Shown piece after piece: positions 17,017 to 25,603 of a stretch of 64,000 nt of DNA; the first letter of the stretch is position 1, and each line of letters begins with the position of its first letter. Source of the DNA: DATDAH01 sp963725155. GTDB lineage: Bacteria; Actinomycetota; Acidimicrobiia; Acidimicrobiales; DATDAH01. Below the pieces are notes generated by a model. The model did not search any database. It worked only from the letters and a program-made list of their open reading frames with translations, and was not told the origin of the DNA. Both the position numbers and the translations under genes were made by a program. The stretch covers positions 744,001 through 808,000 of the forward strand of contig CAVRXU010000005.1 of assembly GCA_963725155.1 (NCBI GenBank). The letters run 5' to 3'.

Positions 17017-19758
17017 ATGGACTTCGCCCAGTTCCTCACTGACATCCTGATTGTCCTCATCGCCGCCAAGGCCGCGGCGGAGATCTCCGAGCGCATCGGC
17101 ATCCCTGCGGTGGTGGGCGAGATCGTGGCCGGCGTCATCGTCGGACCCTCTGTCCTCGGCCTCGTCGGCCAGGGCGACGACGTTCTGGTCACGCTCGGCG
17201 AGATCGGTGTCGTCCTTCTCCTGCTCGAGGTGGGTATGGAGATGGACCTGGCCGAACTGGGGAAGGTGGGCCGGGCCTCCTTCTTGGTGGCCACCGTCGG
17301 GGTGATCACCCCGATGGTCCTTGGCTTCCTCGCCATGGGCCTGGTCACCGACGACTTCAACACCAAGCTCTTCATGGGCGCCGCGCTCACGGCGACCAGC
17401 GTGGGCATCACGGCCCGGGTCTTCGGTGACCTCCGGGCCCTGGCCACCACCGAGGCCCGGCTGGTGCTCGGCGCGGCCGTGGCCGACGACGTGATGGGCC
17501 TCGTCGTGTTGACGGTCGTCGTCCGCCTCGTGACCGAGGGCTCGGTCTCGGTCCTGTCGGTGGTCTGGATCGTGGTGGTGGCAGTGGCCTTCCTGGTCAT
17601 CGGCGGCGTCGTCGGACTCAAGGTGGCCGGACCGCTGTTCGCCTTCGTCGACCGGTTCTCCCGCTCGACCGGGACGCTGGTCGCCATCGCCTTTGCCTTC
17701 GCCCTCGGGTTCGCCCGCCTGGCCGAGGCGGCCAAGCTGGCTCCGATCGTCGGAGCCTTCGTCGCCGGGATCGCCCTCAGCAAGGCGTCGGCGGCACCCC
17801 GGATCAGCCGCGAGCTGGCTCCCGTGGGTCATCTCTTCATCCCGGTCTTCTTCCTCGGGATCGGCATCGACGCCGACATCGGCGCCTTCTTCTCCGCCGA
17901 CGTGCTGCGGGACGCCGGGATCCTCCTGGTTGTGGCCGCGGTCGGGAAGTTGGTCTCACCCGTCGGGGCCATCGGCACCCGCGGGGACAAGGTCCTGATC
18001 GGGTTGGGGATGCTGCCCCGGGGTGAGGTGGGCCTGATCTTCGCCACCATCGGCCTGCAGAACGGGATCCTGGGTGACGACCTCTACGCCGCCCTCCTGC
18101 TGGTCGTGTTGGTCACGACCCTGATCACGCCGCCCTTGCTGAAGTTCCGGTACGGCCGCCTCCGAGCGGCATCGGCGCCCACCGGTCCACCGGCGGACAC
18201 CGAACCACCCGAGGGGGGCTGGCTCGTCGTCGCCGACGGGGAGATCGGTCTGGCCGCTGACCCCCCGCTGGTCCGCGGCCTGGCCATCGGCCTCCGAGCG
18301 GCGATCATCGCCGGGCGGCACCGGCCGAGTCAGCGCCTGCTCGACTGGCTCTCGGCCCTTCCTGATGATGCGGTCGTGTGGGACGACGACGGACGCGAAG
18401 CCCTCCTGGACCTCGTCGAGCGGGGCAATGCTCGCTCGTGGCGCTTCCTGCTCACCACCGGCCTCCTCGCTCGTGCCCTGCCGGACGTGGAGCTGGCCCT
18501 GCGCGAGCGCGAGACCGATCAGGTGTCCTTGGACGCCAGCGCGGCCTACCGCCTGTCGTCGATCGAACGGGTGCGCACGTTGGACGTCGACGACCCGCTG
18601 GCGCTCGAGCTCGGCGAATTGGACGACGTGGACGCGGTCCTGATCGCCCTACTGGCGGTCGACGCCACCGACGGGGCTTCGAACCGAGCCGGGGTCGCTG
18701 AGGCCACCGCCCGCCGCATCGGGTTCGACATGTCCCGCGTCCAGCGGGTGCGGGCCCTGGCCGAGGACGGTGACGGCCTGCTGTGGGCGGCGGCCCACCG
18801 CCCCTCGGGGCTCTCCGAGGTCGCCGTGCTGCCGCTGGCCACCCACCTCGGCACCCCCGAGCGGGCTCGCGGCGTCTACGTGTTGACCGCGCTCCGCCAG
18901 GCCGATCAGGAGCGGTGGGAGCTCGAACGCCTGCGGCAGCTGCACGAGCTGGTCCAGGCCGTGCTCACCGACATCGGGCTCAGCGGTTCGGATGCCAGGT
19001 CCCTCGTCACGGAGCGGCGGCGTCAGGCGCTCACGGCGGCCGGCGCTGACGCCGGCGTCGACGTCGCGGCTCGCATCGAGACGGCGCCGCGCTCCTTCGT
19101 GCTCCGGGTGCCCCCCGAACACCTGGCCGCTTGTGCCCGGCTGGTCGGGCCCCTGCCGCGCCCTGACGAGGCCCGGGTGGCCGTCCTGGCGGCACCGCCC
19201 CGGTCAGGCCCCGGTGTCGCCGGGGCCGGCGCCTGGTCCGTCCTCGTCGGTGCCTGCGACCGGCAGGGGCTTCTGGCGATGGTGTCCGGCGTCCTGGCTG
19301 CCGGTGGCTTCGACGTCCGCCGGGCCGTCGTGGCCACGTGGCTCGACGGCGCCGCCGTCGAGGTGTTCGACGTGAGGGGCCCAACCCTGCCCTCGGCCGA
19401 GGAACTGGGGTCCAGGGTGGCCGCATCGTTCGCCCAGCCTCTGCAATCCGAGCCGCTGCCGAACGCCCGCATCCGGTTTGACGACGCCAGCTCGCCTTGG
19501 CACACCCTCTGTGAGATCGAGGCCCCCGACCAGCCGGGGCTCCTCCACGACCTGGCCACGGCCTTCACCGCAGCCAGGGTCACCGTGGTCGCGGCCTCGA
19601 TCGCCGAGCGGGATGCGAGCGCCGCCGACACCTTCGAGCTGGTGACCGGCAACGGCGAGAAGCTCGGCGATGGCGACCAGCGGGCTGTCGAGGAGTATGT
19701 CACTGGCGGCGCCGTGCTCACCCGCCGCCGGTTCCGGTCCGGCCTCGTCGCCCGATGA
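17017..19758 (+). CDS. CPA2-type cation/proton antiporter fused to GlnD-like ACT regulatory tail
   Basis: This 913-residue protein has two parts. Residues about 1-375 form a CPA2 (Kef/Nap-type) antiporter with about 12 hydrophobic helices and motifs TATSVGITARVFGDL and LGAAVADDVMGLVVL, where the paired Asp is typical of electrogenic exchange. Residues about 395-913 are soluble and resemble the C-terminal half of GlnD, the P-II uridylyltransferase: helices like those after the nucleotidyltransferase (LVERGNARSWRFLLTTGLLARALP), a degenerate HD region without its metal ligands, and two ACT domains (SVLVGACDRQGLLAMVSGVL near 741; CEIEAPDQPGLLHDLATAF near 830). No nucleotidyltransferase core is seen. 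The tail may sense glutamine or another small molecule and gate ion flux (inference). It lies between amt and a GlnR-like regulator module. Confidence 0.8.
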   Translation: MDFAQFLTDILIVLIAAKAAAEISERIGIPAVVGEIVAGVIVGPSVLGLVGQGDDVLVTLGEIGVVLLLLEVGMEMDLAELGKVGRASFLVATVGVITPMVLGFLAMGLVTDDFNTKLFMGAALTATSVGITARVFGDLRALATTEARLVLGAAVADDVMGLVVLTVVVRLVTEGSVSVLSVVWIVVVAVAFLVIGGVVGLKVAGPLFAFVDRFSRSTGTLVAIAFAFALGFARLAEAAKLAPIVGAFVAGIALSKASAAPRISRELAPVGHLFIPVFFLGIGIDADIGAFFSADVLRDAGILLVVAAVGKLVSPVGAIGTRGDKVLIGLGMLPRGEVGLIFATIGLQNGILGDDLYAALLLVVLVTTLITPPLLKFRYGRLRAASAPTGPPADTEPPEGGWLVVADGEIGLAADPPLVRGLAIGLRAAIIAGRHRPSQRLLDWLSALPDDAVVWDDDGREALLDLVERGNARSWRFLLTTGLLARALPDVELALRERETDQVSLDASAAYRLSSIERVRTLDVDDPLALELGELDDVDAVLIALLAVDATDGASNRAGVAEATARRIGFDMSRVQRVRALAEDGDGLLWAAAHRPSGLSEVAVLPLATHLGTPERARGVYVLTALRQADQERWELERLRQLHELVQAVLTDIGLSGSDARSLVTERRRQALTAAGADAGVDVAARIETAPRSFVLRVPPEHLAACARLVGPLPRPDEARVAVLAAPPRSGPGVAGAGAWSVLVGACDRQGLLAMVSGVLAAGGFDVRRAVVATWLDGAAVEVFDVRGPTLPSAEELGSRVAASFAQPLQSEPLPNARIRFDDASSPWHTLCEIEAPDQPGLLHDLATAFTAARVTVVAASIAERDASAADTFELVTGNGEKLGDGDQRAVEEYVTGGAVLTRRRFRSGLVAR

Positions 19759-20231
19759 CAGATTCGTGTCAGAGGGCCCTCACAGACTCGAAATCGGTTT
19801 CACACGGCCCCGTCACCCTGGGGGCGTACGTTTGGAGCGTGGTCCCGCCGCATCCTCGCCGAGGTCAGGTCCGGCCTCTCGCCGGCCTGGCCCGGGTGGC
19901 GCTGGCCCTTGGCCTCGGGTGGCTGTGCATCATGGTCACCTGTGCCTCTGGTCCGCTCGGTGGGCCGCCCACGGTGACCGCCGCCCAGGCGACGAAGGTC
20001 GATGCCGGTAAGGGTGCAATCGCGCAACCTGGGCCCGGCGCCGCGCCGGCGCCGTTCGGCTTTCCCGCCCTGCCCCGCCTTGCCCTCGCGGTCCTGGCCA
20101 CGTTGGCCCTGCTGCTGCTGGCCGGCGTCGTCACCGGTCGGGTCACGGCGACCGAGCCACCGGTCCCGGCGCGCCGATGGCGCGTCGCGGACCCGCCCCG
20201 TCGAGGTCCCCCGGTTCTCCTGGCCCACTGA
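19755..20231 (+). CDS. Small two-helix membrane protein, module 1
   Basis: The family is unknown. The frame from ATG 19755 (ATGA overlap with the antiporter stop) encodes 158 residues, but the first ~28 look unstructured and overlap a possible operator. GTG 19839 is an alternative start. Two hydrophobic segments are visible (VALALGLGWLCIMVTCA and LPRLALAVLATLALLLLAGV). The protein ends with a short basic/Pro tail PPRRGPPVLL. The same tail, PPRRGPPLLL, ends the small membrane protein at 28534, although the rest has diverged. In both places a 9-bp-stem hairpin follows the stop, and a gene carrying the short WP...EDW domain comes next. This suggests a conserved two-gene unit. Confidence 0.6.
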   Translation: MTDSCQRALTDSKSVSHGPVTLGAYVWSVVPPHPRRGQVRPLAGLARVALALGLGWLCIMVTCASGPLGGPPTVTAAQATKVDAGKGAIAQPGPGAAPAPFGFPALPRLALAVLATLALLLLAGVVTGRVTATEPPVPARRWRVADPPRRGPPVLLAH

Positions 20232-20252
20232 CGCCGACCTCCCGGTCGGCGT
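20231..20252 (+). promoter_or_regulatory. Perfect 9-bp hairpin between membrane protein and regulator genes
   Basis: ACGCCGACC (20231-20239) and GGTCGGCGT (20244-20252) form a perfect stem with a TCCC loop directly at the membrane-gene stop. A second small stem (CCGCGC/GCGCGG, 20261-20275) follows, then AGGAG and the GTG start at 20295. An equivalent 9-bp hairpin sits at 28921-28943 in the second module, so it may control expression of the downstream gene. Confidence 0.6.
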
Positions 20253-20294
20253 GAGCCATGCCGCGCCCGGCGCGGCCGACCAGGAGAAGCCAAC

Positions 20295-20873
20295 GTGCAG
20301 GATCTGCTCGCCGACACGACGTCGGCCATGCGGACGGACACGGATCACCGCCCGTCCGTCATCGTCGCCCTGCGGTGGCCGGAGGAATCCGACCGTCGTG
20401 ACCATCTGGCTGCCGCGGGGATCCCGCGACTGCTGCTCGTCAGCCCCGGATCAGCCCCGCCACCGGTGTGGGCGGTGGACGAGGACTGGCTCTGGACCGA
20501 CGCTCCGCCGGAGGATCGGGCCCACCGTGAGGCCACGCTCCGGCGACGGTTGGATCTGATCGCCGGGCCGGCTTCTACCCCCCCGTCGAGCATCGTGCTG
20601 GACGGGGACGGGCTGGCTCGTCGCCACGGTCGATGGGTGGCCCTCAGCGACCTGGAGGTCCGGCTGGTGCGGCCGTTGCTGGCCGCGAACGGCCGCTGCG
20701 TGTCCCGGGCGGTCCTGCTCGAGGCGGCCTGGGCCGGCGAGGAGCGGCATGACCGAGCCGTGGATGGGGCGATCCGTCGGGTGCGGTCGAAGCTGCGCTC
20801 GTTGGGTGTCCAGATCCACGGCATCGCGGGGGTCGGCTACCTCCTCGAGGTGGGTGCAGCCCCGGTGCCCTGA
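20295..20873 (+). CDS. OmpR/GlnR-like winged-helix regulator with short atypical N-domain, module 1
   Basis: This 192-residue DNA-binding protein is likely a regulator of nitrogen genes by context. Residues about 22-75 form a short alpha/beta domain with WPEESDRR, IPRLLLVSPGSAPPPVW and DEDW. It is too short and lacks the phospho-acceptor Asp/Lys pattern of a receiver domain. Residues about 95-188 form a Trans_reg_C winged helix (CVSRAVLLEAAWAGEERHDR, IRRVRSKLRSLG, GVGYLLEV). GlnR in other actinobacteria also has an atypical receiver followed by this DNA-binding fold. The start is GTG 20295 with AGGAG eight bases upstream. Paralogues lie at 27968 and 28963. Confidence 0.78.
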   Translation: MQDLLADTTSAMRTDTDHRPSVIVALRWPEESDRRDHLAAAGIPRLLLVSPGSAPPPVWAVDEDWLWTDAPPEDRAHREATLRRRLDLIAGPASTPPSSIVLDGDGLARRHGRWVALSDLEVRLVRPLLAANGRCVSRAVLLEAAWAGEERHDRAVDGAIRRVRSKLRSLGVQIHGIAGVGYLLEVGAAPVP

Positions 20874-20899
20874 ACGGCGCTCGGTACAATCGCTCGACC

Positions 20900-21925
20900 A
20901 TGCCCAGTTCGTCGACGGTGCCGGGTCTCGACGACCGCAAGGCCGCGGTCCTGCGGGCGGTGGTCGAGGAGTACATCGAGACGGCCCAGCCCGTCGGGTC
21001 GGGTCATGTGGTCAGCTCCAGTGGCCTGGCGGTCTCGGCTGCCACCATCCGCAACGAGATGGGCGCCCTCGAGCGTGACGGCTACCTCCACCAGCCCCAC
21101 ACCAGCGCCGGCCGCGTGCCGACGGAGAAGGGGTACCGCTTCTACGTGGACAACCTGGTCCCGTCCGACCTGCAGACCGCCGACGCCGAACGGGTGCGGG
21201 CCTTCTTCGACCGCGCCCACGGGGAGATCGAGCGCATGCTGGGCCAGACCAGCGGCCTGCTGTCGAACCTGACCGACTGTGCCGCAGTGGTCCTCGGTCC
21301 GCCGTACGACGCGAGCCAGGTCCGCTCCACCCAGTTGGTGGCCCTCACCGAGCGGGTCGTGCTGGTCGTGGTCGTGCTGGCCAACGGCGTGGTCGAGAAG
21401 CACACGATCGAACTGAGCGCCCCGATCAGTGAGGCCGACGTCACATCGGCCCAGGCCGCCCTGTCCGCCCACGCCCACGGCCGGGCGCCGTCCGGGCTGG
21501 GCGCGGCCCCGTCCACCGGCGTGGCTTCGGCCGACAGCCTGGTCGCCATGGCCGTGGAGTTGATGGGGGGCGACAACCAGGCCCACGACGCCGAGCACGT
21601 CTTCGTCGACGGCACGTCTCGAGTGGCCTCGTCCTTCGAGGCCGTCGAGACCGTGCGGGAGATCCTCGGCATCCTCGAACAGCAGTTGGTCGTCGTCACC
21701 CTCCTCAGGGATGTGATGGCCCGGGGCCTGACGGTCGCCATCGGCACCGAGACCGGCATGGCGCCGCTCGAGGAGTGCGCCCTCGTCGTGTCGCCGTACG
21801 AGATCGGGGGCGTGGCTGCCGGCACCATCGGCGTCCTCGGACCCACGCGGATGGACTACCCGCAGGCTCTGGCCGCCGTGGCCCTCGTCAGCCAGCGGCT
21901 CAGCGACCGTCTGACCGAGGGCTGA
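20900..21925 (+). CDS. hrcA: Heat-inducible transcription repressor HrcA
   Basis: This 341-residue repressor of chaperone genes binds CIRCE operators and is matured by GroEL (family knowledge). The N-terminal winged helix contains RKAAVLRAVVEEYIETAQPV and VSAATIRNEMGALERDGYLH, then HTSAGRVPTEKGYRFYVD, all diagnostic of HrcA. The C-terminal region has GPTRMDYPQALAAVALVS. No CIRCE inverted repeat (TTAGCACTC-N9-GAGTGCTAA) is visible upstream, so it may not control itself through this element. A -10-like TACAAT at 20885-20890 lies nine bases before the ATG. dnaJ follows one base after the stop. Confidence 0.96.
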   Translation: MPSSSTVPGLDDRKAAVLRAVVEEYIETAQPVGSGHVVSSSGLAVSAATIRNEMGALERDGYLHQPHTSAGRVPTEKGYRFYVDNLVPSDLQTADAERVRAFFDRAHGEIERMLGQTSGLLSNLTDCAAVVLGPPYDASQVRSTQLVALTERVVLVVVVLANGVVEKHTIELSAPISEADVTSAQAALSAHAHGRAPSGLGAAPSTGVASADSLVAMAVELMGGDNQAHDAEHVFVDGTSRVASSFEAVETVREILGILEQQLVVVTLLRDVMARGLTVAIGTETGMAPLEECALVVSPYEIGGVAAGTIGVLGPTRMDYPQALAAVALVSQRLSDRLTEG

Positions 21926-21926
21926 C

Positions 21927-23051
21927 ATGGCCGACTTCTACGGCCTCCTCGGGGTGAGCCGCGACGCGTCGCCCGAGGAGATCAAGAAGGCATACCGGCG
22001 GGCGGCGCGTGAGCACCATCCCGACGCCAACCAGGGAGATCCCGCGGCCGAGGCTCGCTTCAAGGAGGTGTCCCTCGCCTATGAGGTCCTCGCCGATCCC
22101 GAGAAGCGCCAGCAATACGACCTGTACGGCGAGGCCGCGCTCGGTGGTGGCGGTGGGGATCCCTTCGGGGGCGCCGGGTTCGGGGACATCTTCGACGCCT
22201 TCTTCGGCGGCGGGGGCAGCAGCCCGTTCGGCGGGGGAAGCGCCCGACGGGGGCCCACCGGACCACCCCGAGGGGCGGACCTCGAGCAGACGGTCGACAT
22301 CGAGTTCACCGAAGCGGTCTTCGGCGTCAAGAAGGACGTGACCGTGCGCACGGCCGTCGCCTGCGAGATCTGCGAGGCCACGGGAGCGTCCCCCGGGACC
22401 TCACCACAGAGCTGCCCGGAGTGTGCCGGCACAGGCCAGGTCCGGCGGGTCCGCCAGTCGATCCTCGGTCAGATGGTGACCGCTGCGCCCTGTGGGCGCT
22501 GTGGCGGCATCGGCCAGATCATCCCCGAGCCGTGCGGTGGGTGCGACGGCGAAGGTCGCAAGGTCGACGACCGCACCTACACCGTCGACGTGCCCGCGGG
22601 GGTGGACAGCGGATCGACCCTGCGGCTCTCCGGCCGTGGTGCGGTTGGGCCGCGGGGCGGCCCGGCGGGCGACCTGTACGTGCACCTGCGGGTCACGGCC
22701 GACGAGCGCTTCAGCCGGGACGGCGACGATCTGGCCGCCATCGTGGGCCTGACCCCTGCCCAGGCCACCCTTGGCACCCAGGTGGCGTTCGAGACCCTCG
22801 ACGGCGTCGAGGACCTCCGCATACCCCCCGGCACCCAGAGCGGCGATGTCGTCCGCCTCCGGGGCCATGGCGTGCCCCACGTCCGGGGCCGGGGTCGGGG
22901 CGACCTGCGCATCCGCTACGTCGTCCGCACGCCCACCGACCTCACCGACGAGGAGGAGGAGCTCTATCGGCGGCTGGCCGAGCTGCGGGGCGATGCCGTC
23001 GCCGCGCCCAAGGGCGGCGTGGTCGGCCGCATCCGCGAAGCCTTCAAGTAG
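21927..23051 (+). CDS. dnaJ: Molecular chaperone DnaJ (Hsp40)
   Basis: This 374-residue cochaperone stimulates DnaK. It shows the J-domain with YRRAAREHHPDAN (HPD), a Gly/Phe-rich linker, and the zinc-binding centre with Cys pairs CEIC, CPEC, CGRC and CGGC. C-terminal substrate-binding beta domains follow. The first Cys repeat reads CEICEATGASPG in place of the usual CxxCxGxG, a mild variation. It is co-transcribed with hrcA, as in many actinobacteria. The small downstream gene rsmE is also in the unit. Confidence 0.96.
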   Translation: MADFYGLLGVSRDASPEEIKKAYRRAAREHHPDANQGDPAAEARFKEVSLAYEVLADPEKRQQYDLYGEAALGGGGGDPFGGAGFGDIFDAFFGGGGSSPFGGGSARRGPTGPPRGADLEQTVDIEFTEAVFGVKKDVTVRTAVACEICEATGASPGTSPQSCPECAGTGQVRRVRQSILGQMVTAAPCGRCGGIGQIIPEPCGGCDGEGRKVDDRTYTVDVPAGVDSGSTLRLSGRGAVGPRGGPAGDLYVHLRVTADERFSRDGDDLAAIVGLTPAQATLGTQVAFETLDGVEDLRIPPGTQSGDVVRLRGHGVPHVRGRGRGDLRIRYVVRTPTDLTDEEEELYRRLAELRGDAVAAPKGGVVGRIREAFK

Positions 23052-23060
23052 GGCTGGGCG

Positions 23061-23735
23061 GTGCCCCCGGGAGGCGTCGGCCCGCTGGTGTTCGTGGACG
23101 ATGTCGATCACCCCGAGCTGGACGACGCCGATCGTCACCACCTGCAGAGGGCGCTGCGACTGCGCGTCGGTGACCCTTTCTTGGTGGCCGACGGGGCCGG
23201 ATCGTGGCGACCGGTCCGGCTCGGTGACCCGGTCGAGTTGGTCGGCGACGTGGTCGTCGACAGCCGCCCGGATCCACCCCTGACCGTCGGCCTGGCACCG
23301 ACCAAGGGGGACCGACCCGAGTGGGCCGTGCAGAAGCTGACCGAGCTGTCGATCGACCACATCGTGATCCTCCGCACCGAGCGCTCGATCATCCGTTGGG
23401 AGGGGGACCGGGTGGCCCCCCACCTCGAGCGCCTGCGCCGCATCGCCCGCGAGGCGGCGATGCAGAGCCGGCGGTCGTGGTTGCCCACCGTCGACGGGGT
23501 CCACACGCTGGCCGACCATCCCGACGCCGCCCTGGCCGACCCCGGTGGCCGTCCTCTGACCCTGGGCGACGGTGTCGTGCTGTGCGGCCCGGAGGGGGGC
23601 TGGAGCGACGATGAGCGGGCCGAGGCGAGGGACCGGGTGGGCCTCGGGCCCGCCGTCCTGCGGGCCGAGACCGCCGCGGTGACCGCCGGCGCGCTGCTGG
23701 CCGCCCTGCGCCACGGGCTGGTCCGCCCGGCCTGA
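23061..23735 (+). CDS. rsmE: 16S rRNA (uracil-1498-N3)-methyltransferase
   Basis: This 224-residue SPOUT-class methyltransferase acts on the assembled 30S subunit. It has the family pieces DDADRHHLQRALRLRVGDP at the N-terminal PUA-like part, LAPTKGDRPEWAVQKLTEL, REAAMQSRRSWLP, and the cofactor knot loop LCGPEGGWSDDERAEA. It is a little shorter than the usual 240-250 residues. The start is GTG 23061. It follows dnaJ by nine bases; hrcA-dnaJ-rsmE is a common conserved cluster. Confidence 0.93.
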   Translation: MPPGGVGPLVFVDDVDHPELDDADRHHLQRALRLRVGDPFLVADGAGSWRPVRLGDPVELVGDVVVDSRPDPPLTVGLAPTKGDRPEWAVQKLTELSIDHIVILRTERSIIRWEGDRVAPHLERLRRIAREAAMQSRRSWLPTVDGVHTLADHPDAALADPGGRPLTLGDGVVLCGPEGGWSDDERAEARDRVGLGPAVLRAETAAVTAGALLAALRHGLVRPA

Positions 23736-23748
23736 CCGCGCACCGTGG

Positions 23749-23778
23749 TTGATCTGGCGCCAAAAGGACGCGTACAGT
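23749..23778 (+). promoter_or_regulatory. Candidate promoter of bldD
   Basis: TTGATC (23749-23754) and TACAGT (23773-23778) are separated by 18 bases. They lie about 75 bases before the bldD ATG, leaving a leader with a purine-rich AGGGTAGGGG ribosome site. This gene thus looks leadered, unlike many neighbours. Confidence 0.5.
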
Positions 23779-23851
23779 GTTCTTCGTGAGAGGAACTCAC
23801 ACGGTGGGTGGTCATCGAGCGCTCGACCCCGACCAGAGAGGGTAGGGGCAC

Positions 23852-24400
23852 ATGGTCGCCGACATCGATCCCGCGGGGGAGTACGGACGCAAGGTGGGTG
23901 AGCGTCTACGCGCCATCCGCCGGCAGAAGCGCATGTCGCTCCAAGAGGTGGAAGCCTCCTCCGATCATGAGTTCAAGGCGTCGGTGCTCGGCGCTTACGA
24001 GCGGGGCGAGCGAGCGATCTCCGTGCCGCGGCTCCAGCGCCTGGCCCGCTTCTACTCTGTGCCGGTCGACCAGCTCCTGCCCGGCAACGCCATGCCCGAC
24101 TTCGGCACGGGCGGGGGCGAGATGATCGACCTCACCGACAGTCGCCAGGCCCAAGCCGTACTCGGCTCGATCATCATCGACCTGACCCGCCTGGAGACCC
24201 TCTCGGGGCCCGAGGCCGACATGTTGAACCGTTACCTGTCGATGATCCAGGTCCAGCGTCAGGACTTCAACGGCCGGGTGCTCACCATCCGCCGTGACGA
24301 CCTGCAGGCCATCGCCGCCATCCTCGGCACCGACGTGGACAGCACGCCGGCCCGCCTCGACGACCTCGGCCTTCGCCGGGCCAGCCCCAGCAACACTTGA
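23852..24400 (+). CDS. bldD: BldD-like c-di-GMP-responsive regulator
   Basis: This 182-residue dimeric repressor is known in Streptomyces as a master regulator of development, activated as a dimer by tetrameric c-di-GMP. The N-terminal HTH_3 domain (residues about 12-75) includes RLRAIRRQKRMSLQEVE and GAYERGERAISVPRLQRLA, close to BldD. The C-terminal domain carries RQDFNGRVLTIRRDD, which fits the c-di-GMP-binding signature RxD-x8-RxxD. Homology to BldD is therefore good over both domains. The start is ATG 23852 with AGGGG upstream. It suggests c-di-GMP signalling in this organism; no diguanylate cyclase is in the window. Confidence 0.88.
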   Translation: MVADIDPAGEYGRKVGERLRAIRRQKRMSLQEVEASSDHEFKASVLGAYERGERAISVPRLQRLARFYSVPVDQLLPGNAMPDFGTGGGEMIDLTDSRQAQAVLGSIIIDLTRLETLSGPEADMLNRYLSMIQVQRQDFNGRVLTIRRDDLQAIAAILGTDVDSTPARLDDLGLRRASPSNT

Positions 24401-24425
24401 GTTCGTTCGCTTCGCTCACGAACTC
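24399..24425 (+). terminator. Hairpin terminator after bldD
   Basis: GAGTTCGT (24399-24406) and ACGAACTC (24418-24425) form an 8-bp perfect stem around an 11-base loop that overlaps the bldD stop codon. A second small stem CGGAG/CTCCG follows near 24454-24466. There is no T-run. Confidence 0.55.
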
Positions 24426-24522
24426 CGGCGCCGCCGATCCCGCCAGTCCTCGGAGCTGCTCCGCTCCGACTGCGCAGCGTTGCCCCTCGGTTGGAGTTCC
24501 TGCGCCCTCGTAGCCTCAGGGG

Positions 24523-25584
24523 GTGGCCCACCCGTTCGGCGCGTATGTGCATGTGCCGTTCTGTGCGCGACGGTGTGACTACTGCGCCTTCGCGGCGTGG
24601 GACGACCGCCACGACCTGACCGGGCGGTATCTGGCGGCCCTGCGCCGGCAGACGGCCGAGGCGGTGGCTGACGGGGACCTGCCGCCGGTGACCAGCGTGT
24701 TCGTCGGTGGGGGCACGCCGTCGATGGTCCCGACCGAAGGCCTGCTGGCGGTCTTGGCCGAGCTGCCCTTCGCTCCCGGGGCGGAGGTGACCGTCGAGTG
24801 CAACCCCGACACCGTGACGCCGGAGCTGGTCGAGGCCTACGTCGCGGGCGGGGTCAACCGGCTGTCGTTCGGCGTCCAGTCGATGGTGCCCCACGTCCTG
24901 ACCGCGCTTGGCCGGGCCCACGACCCGGCCAACGTCCGTCGGTGCGTCGAGCTCGCCCGGGCCGCAGGGCTGACCTTCAACCTGGACATCATCTACGGCG
25001 CCGCGGGGGAGTCCCTGGCCGACTGGCGCCGGACCCTCGACGAGGTCCTGGCGCTCGAGCCACCGCACGTCTCGGCGTACGGCCTGACGGTCGAGGCGGG
25101 CACCCCCCTGGCCGACGACCCGGACCGGCATCCCGACGACGACGACCAGGCGGACAAGTACGAGCTGGCCGACGATCTCCTGACCGCGGCGGGTCTGGAC
25201 TGGTACGAGGTCTCGAACTGGGCCCAGCCCGGCGACGAGTGCCGCCACAACGGGCTCTACTGGTCCCAGGGCGAGTACCTGGGCCTCGGCTGCGCCGCCC
25301 ACGCCCACCGCCAGGGCCGGCGCTGGTGGAACCTCCGCACGCCCGAGCGCTACATCGAGGCGGTCGAGGCCGGCCGGTCGGTAGAGGCCGCGGACGAGAC
25401 CCTGAGCCTCGCCGAGCGCCGGCTGGAGGGCCTGCAGCTGGCGCTGCGCCTGCGCGAGGGGGTTCCCGTCGCCGCCCTCCCGCTCGACGACCTCCCGGGC
25501 CTGGTGCAGGTCGACGGCGACCGCGCGGTGCTCACCCGACGGGGCCGCCTGCTGGCCAACGAGGTCGCCCTCCGCCTGCGCTGA
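24523..25584 (+). CDS. hemW: Radical SAM heme chaperone HemW
   Basis: This 353-residue cytosolic protein delivers heme and is related to coproporphyrinogen dehydrogenase HemN. The radical-SAM iron-sulfur motif is CARRCDYCAF (CX3CX2C), preceded by GAYVHVPF. VFVGGGTPSM and VECNPDTVTPELVEAY are further HemW/HemN signatures, and a C-terminal HemN domain follows. The extra N-terminal cysteine residue typical of true HemN is lacking, which favours HemW. The start is GTG 24523. A -10-like TAGCCT at 24511-24516 ends six bases before it, a leaderless arrangement. Confidence 0.92.
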   Translation: MAHPFGAYVHVPFCARRCDYCAFAAWDDRHDLTGRYLAALRRQTAEAVADGDLPPVTSVFVGGGTPSMVPTEGLLAVLAELPFAPGAEVTVECNPDTVTPELVEAYVAGGVNRLSFGVQSMVPHVLTALGRAHDPANVRRCVELARAAGLTFNLDIIYGAAGESLADWRRTLDEVLALEPPHVSAYGLTVEAGTPLADDPDRHPDDDDQADKYELADDLLTAAGLDWYEVSNWAQPGDECRHNGLYWSQGEYLGLGCAAHAHRQGRRWWNLRTPERYIEAVEAGRSVEAADETLSLAERRLEGLQLALRLREGVPVAALPLDDLPGLVQVDGDRAVLTRRGRLLANEVALRLR

Positions 25585-25603
25585 CAGATCCCCGAAGGTC
25601 ACT

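Noticed and set aside
15204..17783. Long minus-strand open frame (859 codons) over amt 1 and the antiporter start
   Set aside because: Shadow of real membrane-protein genes; low-complexity Ser/Thr/Arg composition.
20874..20899. CIRCE element before hrcA
   Set aside because: No TTAGCACTC/GAGTGCTAA inverted repeat is present in or near this gap.
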